Positions 1-8,498 of a stretch of DNA of 64,000 bases are shown here, one piece after another. The position numbers and the translations under genes are program-made. The stretch is from assembly GCA_003576745.1 (NCBI GenBank), contig QEVR01000002.1, positions 299,884 to 363,883 of the forward strand, given 5' to 3'. The DNA is from Candidatus Uhrbacteria bacterium. Lineage in GTDB: Bacteria > Patescibacteriota > Patescibacteriia > 2-12-FULL-60-25. Every line of letters begins with the position of its first letter. Within the stretch, counting starts at the first letter, position 1. The notes under the pieces were generated by a model, which saw only the letters and a program-made list of their open reading frames with translations, searched no databases and was not told the origin of the DNA.

Positions 1-2830
1 CGCTGCCGGTGAGATCCCGAAGCGAGCCCTTGCGGATTTGATCACGCTTCTTGAGAACATCCACATCGAGCATATTAATGTTCAGTCCGGAAGCGCCCAA
101 TGCGGCCGCCAAATCCGCCTGACTCTTTGCGGTTTTGATGGTTTTCTTATCCACGAACACGGCGCCGGCCCCGAGCTTCTCCTGCGCCTTATTATGCTTG
201 TCGATGACGGTTTCGATGCGCGCGCCTTCCTGATCCATAATGCGAGCCATGCGCCCGACGGACTCAAGCGCATTCTTATTGCCGGATCCTTTTGCCTGTT
301 CGGCCGCGCGTTCAAGGGCGCCCACATCCGTTGCACCCGCAAAGCGGCGTCTTGCCTCATTGTAGCCCCGGGGATTCTGCTGGAGCGTCTGGAAGTCCAT
401 TTGATTGTAAATATTCACGTCCTGTTTGGCTGCCTGATGAATCGCACTGATATTCGCCGTAAAGCTCTTGCCCTCTGCCTCGTTTTCGAAAGCGCCATTT
501 GAAATCTTGTACGCTTCATCGAGCCGCGAGCCGGCGCGCATCATGCCGAGCTGGGCCTCCTGTACGCCGCGCGCGTCTCCGGCGGCGCGATAGCGTTCCA
601 CCTCGGATTTTCCGGCCTCGATTTCGCGATCACGCCGCCGTGCGCGCGCCGGACCCGCGGCTGCGGCGCGAACCGCGCCTTCTTCCATTTCCTTGGCCGT
701 ATACAGCCGATACTGGGAACGGCCGTTCGCATCCCTCCCGCCCGGCATATACATGCCGCCCGCCATTTCGCCGGACTGAATGAATGCGCCGACGGGCATA
801 TTGCGGCTTGCCGCGGCAGCCGTAAGCTCGCCCACGCGCTGCCGCAGGAGCTGGCCCTTGGTGCCGCCCTTTTCCACGAGCTTTTTATAATACTCATTCT
901 CCTTATTAAACTCGCCGCTCTCGTCCAGCATGCCGCTGCCGGTTAAAATCGCATCCAGCACGCGCGGATCCTGATAGGCGCGCGAATCCACGTTCTTCAT
1001 GAAATCATTCGCATCCCCGTCGTCGATCATGCGCGTCACCTGGCGACGCAGGGCGTCGTCGTCCTGAATCCAGTCGGGGCGCTTTTGCGATTCCTTGCGC
1101 GCCTCATCCAATAGCTTCTGGTCATTGGTCTCTTCGCCGATGCGCGTAATAAGATCGCGGTCCTGCGCGGCCATGCTGCGCGCATCGCGCTCCGCGAGCG
1201 CGGCTGCCATGTCGGCGCTCATGCCGGATGCTTTGTACTCGGCCTCTTTCTGCTCGCGCGTGGCCTTCATGCCGTCGGATGATGTCCGAAGCTGGGCGAG
1301 TTGAAGTTCGGCAGCGCGTTTTTTATCTGCATCAACGGAACGCGACGCATAGCGCTCAAGCGCCTGTATACGCTCGCCGGCGCTCATGTCCCGCGTAGCG
1401 CCTTCCATGCGTTCTTCGAATTCGCGACGACGCGCAACGCGACGTCCGCGCAACTGGCCGCCTGCCACGCCTAAGGCAGTAATGCCCGTTGCCGCGCCCG
1501 CGGCCTGAAGCACCCCGCCGGCTCTTCCTGCCAAATTCAAGCGCGATTCCGCCACCCGTCCAACAGCAACCGCTCCGCGCGCTCCTGCCCGCCCCGCCGC
1601 GCGCGCGCCGCGCTCAACTCCTCTCGCCGCCATTGCGCCGCCGGCAAGCAGTCCTCCGTAGCTTAAGAATCTTGCGGCCGCGACGCCTCCCCGCTGGATG
1701 CCGCCCGCCACCCGGCCGAGCGTCGGCGAGAAGGAAGATCCAATGGAGACGGCTGCCTGCACGCCCATCATGAGCATAATAATGGCCACAAAAAACGTAG
1801 CGACTTCCTGGACGTTTCCGACGGCGGTCGCGAAATAGCTTTGCTGAAGCTGGGCCGTTTCACCGGCGGCGGCCTGCTGCGCCGCAAAACTCCCGAATCC
1901 TCCCTGCTGAACCGTGGCAAGGGTGAGCCACAGGAAAAAGGCCATAATCGGTCCGCCCACGAGCATGGCCCCGAGTTTGGACCAATATCCTTCCGTAATG
2001 ACATTCACGTATTGCGCCACGCTGGTCTTTGAAATGGCGGAGGCAAAAAAGGCGGCAGGACTCAAAATGAGCGCAATCCATAATCCCACAACCCTAAACA
2101 GAAGATACAGGAGCAGAATGACGAGCATGGACAGGGTAATAGTCAAAAAGAAAATGCCGAGGATTTCACCCATAAGGAGCTTAATGAGCAGACTGTCCTG
2201 CTGTTGCGACAGCTGGCCTGCCTCTACCGCGGCCTGGGATTGCCCAAGGGTCGGATCGCCCGGCAATTTCATGATTTTGTCGAGCTTGAGCGCCGTAATA
2301 AAATTTCCTCCCGCCGCGGATTTGAATCCATTCACGAAGGTGAGCATGACCACTTGGGAAAAATCGATGAGAAGCCCGATGAGCGTTAAAGAAAAGTTGA
2401 CGAGAACGGCCATGAGAAGAAGCTTCGGGAGTACCACATTGTACCGCCACTGTCCTGGCTTCCACTGAACAATCGTTGCAAAGGCGCTTACAAGAAGCAC
2501 GACAATAAAGAACATGTTTACCACGTCGCGCACGAGCGGCCACCCTGCCTGCACCGGCGCCGAGGAGACGAATGCATTGTATTGCGACACGTCGATAACC
2601 ACATGCACCAGCATGACAATAAATGTCCCCAAAAACTGGATGAGCCAGCCCAAAATAGTCGCAAGCCCGAGCAAGATATAGTTGATGAGATCCTTCACCG
2701 GGCCGGCTTGCAAAACTTCAAGCGGAAGCAACACGCCGACAAATGCCAATATCAACACGGCGGCGCGCCACGTCCGCTCTCTCTGACGTACAATATCCGC
2801 ATCCGGTGCCGGGATGCTGCGTCCTTCCAT
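1..2830 (-). CDS. TrbL/VirB6-like type IV secretion membrane protein, C-terminus beyond window
   Basis: An open frame of about 943 codons runs from an ATG at 2828-2830 to the left window edge with no stop. The first 350 residues hold about seven hydrophobic segments, starting with a helix near residues 20-40. A Gly/Ala/Arg-rich stretch follows (about 370-450), then some 490 charged, helical, Gln/Glu/Arg-rich residues with no membrane segment. This layout (polytopic N-terminus, long soluble tail) is seen in TrbL/VirB6-type proteins of conjugation-like machines, which many CPR genomes encode, often beside VirB4 ATPases and pilins. The family call rests on architecture, since I see no diagnostic motif. 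The neighbouring VirB genes would lie to the left, outside the window. The gene is transcribed away from lcp, with a repeat block between them. Confidence 0.6.
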   Translation of the reverse strand, partial: MEGRSIPAPDADIVRQRERTWRAAVLILAFVGVLLPLEVLQAGPVKDLINYILLGLATILGWLIQFLGTFIVMLVHVVIDVSQYNAFVSSAPVQAGWPLVRDVVNMFFIVVLLVSAFATIVQWKPGQWRYNVVLPKLLLMAVLVNFSLTLIGLLIDFSQVVMLTFVNGFKSAAGGNFITALKLDKIMKLPGDPTLGQSQAAVEAGQLSQQQDSLLIKLLMGEILGIFFLTITLSMLVILLLYLLFRVVGLWIALILSPAAFFASAISKTSVAQYVNVITEGYWSKLGAMLVGGPIMAFFLWLTLATVQQGGFGSFAAQQAAAGETAQLQQSYFATAVGNVQEVATFFVAIIMLMMGVQAAVSIGSSFSPTLGRVAGGIQRGGVAAARFLSYGGLLAGGAMAARGVERGARAAGRAGARGAVAVGRVAESRLNLAGRAGGVLQAAGAATGITALGVAGGQLRGRRVARRREFEERMEGATRDMSAGERIQALERYASRSVDADKKRAAELQLAQLRTSSDGMKATREQKEAEYKASGMSADMAAALAERDARSMAAQDRDLITRIGEETNDQKLLDEARKESQKRPDWIQDDDALRRQVTRMIDDGDANDFMKNVDSRAYQDPRVLDAILTGSGMLDESGEFNKENEYYKKLVEKGGTKGQLLRQRVGELTAAAASRNMPVGAFIQSGEMAGGMYMPGGRDANGRSQYRLYTAKEMEEGAVRAAAAGPARARRRDREIEAGKSEVERYRAAGDARGVQEAQLGMMRAGSRLDEAYKISNGAFENEAEGKSFTANISAIHQAAKQDVNIYNQMDFQTLQQNPRGYNEARRRFAGATDVGALERAAEQAKGSGNKNALESVGRMARIMDQEGARIETVIDKHNKAQEKLGAGAVFVDKKTIKTAKSQADLAAALGASGLNINMLDVDVLKKRDQIRKGSLRDLTGS

Positions 2831-2859
2831 ATTCTGTATCTAAGGATACCACAGAAGCA

Positions 2860-3235
2860 GGAGGGCGGCAGGAGCTTTATGCAATAGGCTATTAGCTGTT
2901 GGCAATTAGCAAAAGGAATAGGGCAAAGGGCTAAGGGAAACAGGTTATGGGTTACTGGTTACGGGTCTTGGATAAACAACGCATTACCTACGAACCTACG
3001 ATCTTACGAACCTGCTGACCCAAGGGCAAAGGGAACGGGTTTTTGGTTACGGGTTATTTGTTATGAGTTATGGGTTATGGCGTAGATTGTAGCTGATAGC
3101 TATTGGCAATTAGCAAAAGGGCAAAGGGCAAAGGTTTCGGGGAGAATTATGACCCCCTACGCAACTACGTCCTACGCACTCCTCCTCCCAATTTCCCCCT
3201 TCCCGTCCTCCTGTCGCGCCCTTTTCAAAACCCCC
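2860..3235. repeat. Dispersed intergenic repeat, copy A
   Basis: Non-coding stretch of over 300 bases made of short recurring words: ggcaattagcaaaagg (twice in this copy), gggcaaagggctaaggg, gggttatgg, then cctacgaacctacgatctt and the pyrimidine-rich tail with acgtcctacgca and cctcctcccaatttcccc. The same words in the same order recur at 17665-17860, 26585-26675, 52335-52505 and 54665-55025. No gene is visible in it. Its right end supplies the in-frame sequence upstream of the lcp start. Confidence 0.8.
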
Positions 3236-3261
3236 ATTCACCGCTACACTCACCCCACTCC

Positions 3262-4722
3262 ATGACTCGTTCACTGAAGGTTGATTTTTTAGGCGGCGAG
3301 GCAGAGCAAAAAGCCCGTCAAACGACCGCAATCATCGCGGTCGTCTTTGCGGTAGCCGTCGGCATCCTTTCCGCTGTCGGCGCCGGCGCCTCGTATCGCG
3401 CCGCGATATACGGAACAACCGTCCTGGAAGAAGTCGGGAATCTCCCGATCATCGCGGATATCCGCCGACTCGCGGTCGGCGAATCGGAATCGGACATACC
3501 CCAGACGCCCGACAATCGCCTCACCTTCCTGCTCATGGGAGTCGGCGGAGCCGGACACAATGGACCGCAGCTTTCCGACACCATTCTCCTGGCCTCCATC
3601 GACCTCAAAGACATGGGCGTCGGCATCGTATCCATTCCGCGCGATCTGGCCTTTCCGTTGGGCGGAGGACGCTTCGTAAAAATCAATCACGTGAATGCCT
3701 ATGCCGAGGAATCCCATCCCGGACAAGGTGCGCGCGAAACGGCGGATGCGTTCGAAGATCTCTTCGGCATCCGTATCGATCATGTGGTGCGCGTGGACTT
3801 TCAAGGATTCGAAGAATTCATCGACGCGCTTGGCGGCATTGACGTAACGGTGGAGCGTTCCTTCACGGACACCCAATATCCCACCTACGACGATAAATGG
3901 ACGGTGATTTCCTTTCAAGAAGGAGAACAGCATATGAACGGTAAAACCGCCCTTCAGTTTGTTCGTTCGCGCCACGGATCCAATGGGGAAGCCGGCGACT
4001 TTGCGCGGAACAGGCGCCAGCAGATTGTCATGCTCGCCATCAAGGATCGTCTCCTCTCTATGGGCACCATCGCGAACCCGTCGAAGCTCGTCAGACTGTA
4101 CGAATCCGTGGCGAACAATGTGCAGACGGACATGACGGCCTGGAGCATGCTCAAGCTCGCGCCGCTCGCCAAAGGGGTGCAAACGGACAAGGTCGTGACC
4201 ACGGTGCTGGAAGACGGCGCAAGCGGCGTTCTCGAACCCGCGAACGTCAACGGCGCCTTCATGCTTTTTCCCAAAAAACAGGACTGGTCCGAAATCCGTG
4301 AAATCGTTCAGAACCCGTTCAAAACCCGCGAAGAACGCCTTGCCGAACTCAAGCCGCAAACCGAGGTGCGCATCGAAATCCGGAACGGCACCAATATCAC
4401 CGGCTTCGCATCGCGCATGTCGGACTATCTTACGCAGAACGGATACCTGGTCCAGGATGTCGGTAATGCCGGCAATCGCGGCTATGAGCGCACCGTTATT
4501 TATGATCTGACCCGCGGCGCCAAAATCCAGGAACTCGCCCGGCTCCGCAAACTGCTGGACGCGAACGTGTCGGGCAATATTCCCGGATGGATGGATGCGC
4601 CTTCTCCCGTAGGGAGCGCCGATACGTCGCCCGTAGAACGCGCCGTTGCCAAGCAGAATACGGATTTTTTAATCGTTCTCGGAGAATCGAGTTTCGGCAT
4701 TGTAAATCCGTACGGACAATAA
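3262..4722 (+). CDS. LytR-CpsA-Psr (LCP) family cell-wall ligase
   Basis: LCP proteins transfer undecaprenyl-linked polymers to peptidoglycan or surface glycans outside the membrane. The 486-residue product has a short cytoplasmic start, one membrane helix (about residues 22-43), and an LCP domain (about 86-235) with LLMGVGG, the SDT aspartate, SIPRDL and the arginine-rich FVRSRHG...FARNRRQQ segment that binds the pyrophosphate lipid. A LytR_C domain follows (about 370-460, starting VRIEIRNGTN). The frame stays open upstream to 3103, but that part is translated repeat copy A, so I chose the ATG just before TRSLKVDF. A weak -10-like TACACT lies 12 bases upstream. First gene of an lcp-der-pth operon. 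Confidence 0.9.
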   Translation: MTRSLKVDFLGGEAEQKARQTTAIIAVVFAVAVGILSAVGAGASYRAAIYGTTVLEEVGNLPIIADIRRLAVGESESDIPQTPDNRLTFLLMGVGGAGHNGPQLSDTILLASIDLKDMGVGIVSIPRDLAFPLGGGRFVKINHVNAYAEESHPGQGARETADAFEDLFGIRIDHVVRVDFQGFEEFIDALGGIDVTVERSFTDTQYPTYDDKWTVISFQEGEQHMNGKTALQFVRSRHGSNGEAGDFARNRRQQIVMLAIKDRLLSMGTIANPSKLVRLYESVANNVQTDMTAWSMLKLAPLAKGVQTDKVVTTVLEDGASGVLEPANVNGAFMLFPKKQDWSEIREIVQNPFKTREERLAELKPQTEVRIEIRNGTNITGFASRMSDYLTQNGYLVQDVGNAGNRGYERTVIYDLTRGAKIQELARLRKLLDANVSGNIPGWMDAPSPVGSADTSPVERAVAKQNTDFLIVLGESSFGIVNPYGQ

Positions 4723-4734
4723 CGAACAAACGGT

Positions 4735-6165
4735 ATGAAACAGAAAGCGCTTAAAGCGCGCTATCCCGCCGTCGCCATTGTCGGACGGGCAAATGTCGGC
4801 AAATCCACGCTCTGGAACCGCATTGTCGAAAAAAAACGCGCGCTGGTTTCCGCGGAACCGCATACCACGCGCGATCGCAATATTGCGAAGGCCATATGGC
4901 GCGGCCGCCAATTTGAAGTGATCGATACGGGCGGCATGGACACGGAAGCCACGGAGATCGGCGAAGGAATACGGCGGCAGGCGGAACGCGCCATGAAAGA
5001 AGCGGATGTTATTCTTTTTCTGGTTGACGGAAAAACCGGCGTGGTTCCGGAGGACCGCGAGCTTGCAAAAGCCCTTCGCGCCTCCGGAAACAAGGATATT
5101 ATCCTGGTCATCAACAAAATTGAAAAGCTGTCGCAGATGGGAGCTCCCGTAGAACGCAGCGTTTTTAGCCTGGGTTTCGGCGAAGCCGTGCCCATTAGCG
5201 CCGCAACCGGCAAAGGCGTCGGCGATCTTTTGGATGTCGTGTATGCACGGCTGGACGGAAAGCGCCTTGAACCGCAGGAGATTCCTGAAGCGGAAGAAGA
5301 GCCGCTTAATATCGTTATCATGGGACGGCCGAATGTGGGAAAATCGTCGCTCACCAATGCCATCCTCGGCGAGGAGCGGGTGATCGTGGCGGATATTCCT
5401 CATACCACACGTGAACCGCAGGACACGCATCTTTTGTATCATGGACATCCCGTCATCCTCGTTGATACGGCCGGCATGCGCAGGGCGTCGAAACTCAAAA
5501 AAGAACTGGATGAGGAAGCCTTACGCCGCAATGAACGCGCGCTCGAACGCGCGGACATCGCGTTTTTGGTTCTCGATGCAACCGAAACACCGAGCGGCCA
5601 GGACAAACAGCTCGCAGGCCTCATGCGGGACGAGCATAAAGGCATGGTGATTGTGGCGAACAAATGGGATCTGGTGAAAGACAAAACCACCAGGAGCGCA
5701 AAAGAGTACGAAAAAACCATTCGTCAGGCATTCCCCTTTTTGGATTGGGCCCCTATCGTCTTCATTTCGGCAAAAACGGGCAGGCGTACAGATGAGCTGC
5801 TCGACCACGCATTCCGCATTCAGGGCGAACGAAGGCGCGTTATCGACTACAACGCCGCGAACCGCCTGCTAAAATCGGTTATCAAGCAAAAGCGTCCTCT
5901 TCAAACTCTAGGTCCCAAGTCCCCGCGCGTGCATGACATGGCGCAGGTGAGCACTGAACCTCCGACGTTTCTCGTAACCGTCCATGGCGAAAAAGAACGC
6001 CTGCACCCCTCATGGCTCAAGTTCGTGGAAAAACGTCTCCGGCAAAAATTCGGATTCGCCGGAACGCCGATCGTGGTGAAATCAAGCAATGTCCCTCTGT
6101 CCAAATCCGAACGCAAGTGGAATGTGCGCGGACCGGGGATGGCGCATGTCCCGAATGAGGAATGA
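4735..6165 (+). CDS. der: Ribosome assembly GTPase Der (EngA)
   Basis: Der has two tandem GTPase domains and a C-terminal KH-like domain and helps assemble the 50S subunit. The 476 residues show G1 motifs GRANVGKST (near residue 18) and GRPNVGKSS (near 200), G3 motifs DTGGMD and DTAGMRR, and the KH-like end from about 375. The second domain has a normal G4 motif, NKWD. The first reads NKIE, so the usual guanine-specifying aspartate is a glutamate. That is odd and may weaken nucleotide selectivity of domain 1. It starts 12 nt after lcp and pth follows immediately, so the three are probably co-transcribed. Confidence 0.95.
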   Translation: MKQKALKARYPAVAIVGRANVGKSTLWNRIVEKKRALVSAEPHTTRDRNIAKAIWRGRQFEVIDTGGMDTEATEIGEGIRRQAERAMKEADVILFLVDGKTGVVPEDRELAKALRASGNKDIILVINKIEKLSQMGAPVERSVFSLGFGEAVPISAATGKGVGDLLDVVYARLDGKRLEPQEIPEAEEEPLNIVIMGRPNVGKSSLTNAILGEERVIVADIPHTTREPQDTHLLYHGHPVILVDTAGMRRASKLKKELDEEALRRNERALERADIAFLVLDATETPSGQDKQLAGLMRDEHKGMVIVANKWDLVKDKTTRSAKEYEKTIRQAFPFLDWAPIVFISAKTGRRTDELLDHAFRIQGERRRVIDYNAANRLLKSVIKQKRPLQTLGPKSPRVHDMAQVSTEPPTFLVTVHGEKERLHPSWLKFVEKRLRQKFGFAGTPIVVKSSNVPLSKSERKWNVRGPGMAHVPNEE

Positions 6166-6166
6166 T

Positions 6167-6718
6167 ATGAAACTCATCGTCGGCCTCGGGAATCCGGGGA
6201 AGGAGTACGAAGGCACACGCCATAACGCGGGTTTCTTGGCCGTGGACGCTTTCGCCGATCAGCTCGGTGCAGCCTGGGCGGATGACACAAAGCGAAAAGC
6301 AGAAACCACGAAAGCGCTCCTTGGAAGCGAAACCATTCTGCTTGCGAAGCCGACAACCTATATGAACCGTTCCGGAGAAGCGCTGCAAATGCTTGTATCC
6401 TTTTATAAGATCGCTCCGCAAGACCTTCTCGTCGTCCACGATGACATGGACCTCGAACCGGGGCGCATGCAGTTCAAACGCGACGGCGGAGCCGCCGGCC
6501 ATCATGGCGTACAGGACATTCTGGAGCGGCTCGGCACGGACCGTGTCAACCGTCTCCGCATCGGCATTGGCCGGCCTGAACAAGCGCAAATACCGAGCGA
6601 AGACTGGGTGCTTGGCAAGCTATCCACAGAACAGTCCCCGAATCTTCTTGACACTTCTTCCGCAATGCGAGACTGGATAGAAGAGGGGGTGGAAACCGCA
6701 GCAAACCGCTGGAATTAA
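6167..6718 (+). CDS. pth: Peptidyl-tRNA hydrolase
   Basis: Cleaves peptidyl-tRNA released from stalled ribosomes and so recycles tRNA. The product of 183 residues begins MKLIVGLGNPG and carries the family's Asn (GLGNPG), catalytic His (TRHNAGF), the second Asn (TYMNRSG) and the Asp (VVHDDMDL), followed by the Gly/His-rich GAAGHHGV loop. The frame is open further upstream, but the family's N-terminus starts exactly at this ATG, one base past the der stop. A terminator follows within 20 bases, closing the lcp-der-pth operon. Confidence 0.95.
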   Translation: MKLIVGLGNPGKEYEGTRHNAGFLAVDAFADQLGAAWADDTKRKAETTKALLGSETILLAKPTTYMNRSGEALQMLVSFYKIAPQDLLVVHDDMDLEPGRMQFKRDGGAAGHHGVQDILERLGTDRVNRLRIGIGRPEQAQIPSEDWVLGKLSTEQSPNLLDTSSAMRDWIEEGVETAANRWN

Positions 6719-6735
6719 TTCGGTTATGAATTGCG

Positions 6736-6763
6736 AATCATTCGAACATTCGAATGATTTTTT
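6736..6763 (+). terminator. Intrinsic terminator after pth
   Basis: A perfect 10-bp stem (AATCATTCGA / TCGAATGATT) with loop ACAT is followed by a T run. The stem is built from the attcg words that recur at 7098-7135 and 21750-21830. Confidence 0.8.
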
Positions 6764-6789
6764 GTATGGGAAAAATCCAAAAGTAGGTC

Positions 6790-7071
6790 ATTCTGTATTC
6801 AGACCTGAGCTATCGCGTCGTCGCGGCCTCACTTTCTCTGCGAGGAATACAATATGCTCCGCACGCTTTCATGCCCATTCAGTTTCGAAAACGGAATATC
6901 GGCAAATCCTATTTGGATTTCCTCATCGAGGATCGCATCATTCTGGAGATAAAGCGTGACGCGCGGATAAGACGTCCCTTCATTGATCAAGCCCCGGCCT
7001 ATCTAAGATCGACGGATCACCGGCTCGCCATGCTCGCCAATGTTTCGCCTAATGAACTTGAATATACATAG
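6790..7071 (+). pseudogene. Remnant of a GxxExxY-type protein (PDDEXK-like fold)
   Basis: Reading the frame of the 66-residue ORF that starts at 6871 back to about 6794 gives YSDLSYRVVAASLSLRGI, then the stretch ending YLDFLIEDRIILEIK. GxxExxY proteins normally start with a YPELSYKIVG-like segment, continue through the GxxExxY helix, and later show RxDFLVEDKIILELK. Here the two ends are joined with the middle (including the GxxExxY motif) missing and no obvious start codon or ribosome-binding site. I read it as an internally deleted gene. The tail LAMLANVSPNELEY still matches the family's LGLLINFG region loosely. It is flanked on both sides by attcg-type repeats. The family's function is not well established. 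Confidence 0.6.
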
Positions 7072-7094
7072 CTTCTCAATCCACAAGCACCACC

Positions 7095-7136
7095 TCCATC
7101 ATTCGTCATTCGCAACATTCGCGATTCGTAATAGAA
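7095..7136. repeat. attcg-type short intergenic repeat
   Basis: The words cattcgtcattcgcaac and attcgcgattcgtaat match those at 6731-6763 and 21748-21833. The block separates the broken GxxExxY remnant from dprA. Confidence 0.6.
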
Positions 7137-7228
7137 AAACGTTCTTCATACTGCCCACGCGAGACCTGTTTTTCCGGGCTGGAGGGGCAATCCCGGTCGT
7201 CCTGCGTGAACAGTAGGAAAAACGTTTT

Positions 7229-8389
7229 ATGAGAATGGCCATGTCTTACCAACAAACGACAACGGGCGTCAAGAAAAGCCCGCCTGACACCCCTGTCGGC
7301 TGGACGGAAGAACGTCTGGCAGCGCTCCGGTCGGCGCGTGCGCTCGCGCATGGAAGCCGGACCCTCTGGGAGATCGCCCGGCATACGGGCGGCCGCTTTT
7401 TGCCGCCCGCATCGGCGGAAGAGCGGACAGCGTGGCCGTTAACGGACTCCCAAAAGGAGCGCCTCGCCGCCTCATGGCGGGAGCCGATCGAACCTTTGGC
7501 GGAATACCTGGATCGGCATGGGATTTGCGCGATCTTCGCGGACGATCCCGGCTACCCCGCGGAACTCCTGCGTATTCCCGATCCTCCGTATGTCATATTC
7601 CTCCGCGGCACCCCGCTCCGCGATGAAGTGCGCATTGCCATTGTCGGAACGCGGCGCATGACATCGTATGGCAGGCGGAGCGCGGCGTTTTTCGGCGGCG
7701 AACTCGGTCGCGCGGGGATCACGGTCGTTTCCGGCCTCGCAACCGGCATCGACGCCGAATCTCATCGCGCATGCATCGATGCGGGAGGGAGAGCGGTTGC
7801 CGTTCTCCCGGGAGGCGTGGATGACGCATCCGTGGTGCCGCGCTCCAACATGACGCTCGTTCGGGACATCCTTGCCGCGGACGGAACATTGGCATCCGAA
7901 CACCTCCCGGGGACGGATATGAAACCGTACTCCTTCCTGTATCGAAACCGCATCATCGCGGGCCTCTCGAACGCCGTACTCATCGTGGAAGGAGATCATG
8001 ATTCCGGCGCTCTGGTAACGGCTCGGCTGGCGCTGGAGCAAGGCAAAGAAGTCCTCGCGGTCCCCGGCTCCATTTGGTCGCGGGCTTCCAAAGGCCCGAA
8101 CCGGCTCCTCGCCGACGGCGCGCGCCTCTGCGAGAGCATGCAGGATATTTGGGAGGCGCTCGGCATGGACGGCCGCGAAGCGCGACGCACGACGCAGGCC
8201 CGGAGCGGTCTGCCGCCCACGCCAGCGGAGAACTGTATCCTTGAACTCTGCGGCGAAGAGCGGACCGCGGATGAGCTTGCGAGATTGTCCGGATTTTCGG
8301 CGCAGGAGGTGGCTTCGGCGCTCAGTCTTTTGGAACTCAAAGGACGCATCCTGAATGTCGGCCCCAAAACATTTCTACGGCTTCCTTAA
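7229..8389 (+). CDS. dprA: DNA-processing protein DprA
   Basis: DprA binds incoming single-stranded DNA during natural transformation and loads RecA. The 386-residue product has a helical N-terminal region (about 20-110) and a Rossmann-like core (about 115-305) with IVGTRRMTSYG, VSGLATGID and AVLPGGVD. The C-terminus (about 325-386) looks like the DprA winged helix (ADELARLSGFSAQEVASALS). AGGAAAAA upstream fits a weak Shine-Dalgarno for the first ATG; a second ATG four codons on is possible. CPR bacteria commonly keep dprA with com genes, consistent with DNA uptake. No com genes are visible here. Confidence 0.93.
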   Translation: MRMAMSYQQTTTGVKKSPPDTPVGWTEERLAALRSARALAHGSRTLWEIARHTGGRFLPPASAEERTAWPLTDSQKERLAASWREPIEPLAEYLDRHGICAIFADDPGYPAELLRIPDPPYVIFLRGTPLRDEVRIAIVGTRRMTSYGRRSAAFFGGELGRAGITVVSGLATGIDAESHRACIDAGGRAVAVLPGGVDDASVVPRSNMTLVRDILAADGTLASEHLPGTDMKPYSFLYRNRIIAGLSNAVLIVEGDHDSGALVTARLALEQGKEVLAVPGSIWSRASKGPNRLLADGARLCESMQDIWEALGMDGREARRTTQARSGLPPTPAENCILELCGEERTADELARLSGFSAQEVASALSLLELKGRILNVGPKTFLRLP

Positions 8390-8400
8390 AGGTGATCCGA

Positions 8401-8429
8401 TTGACAGATGCGCCGTTCAATGATAGATA
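8401..8429 (+). promoter_or_regulatory. Promoter of topA
   Basis: TTGACA, 17-bp spacer, TAGATA. The predicted transcript starts about 60 nt before the topA ATG. Confidence 0.65.
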
Positions 8430-8498
8430 CCAAAAACCTTTTCGGACGCTCGCCGCATTCGACGCAGAACGGCAACACCGTGTATCCTCTGTTCCTAT

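Noticed and set aside
2860-3235. CRISPR array
   Set aside because: The repeated words are not evenly spaced and have no spacer-repeat structure; no cas genes.
3103-3261. Longer N-terminus for the LCP protein
   Set aside because: The 53 extra codons are repeat copy A sequence and precede a natural membrane-helix start.
3289-4359. 356-codon open frame on the minus strand opposite lcp
   Set aside because: Antisense shadow of a well-supported LCP gene; no recognisable product.
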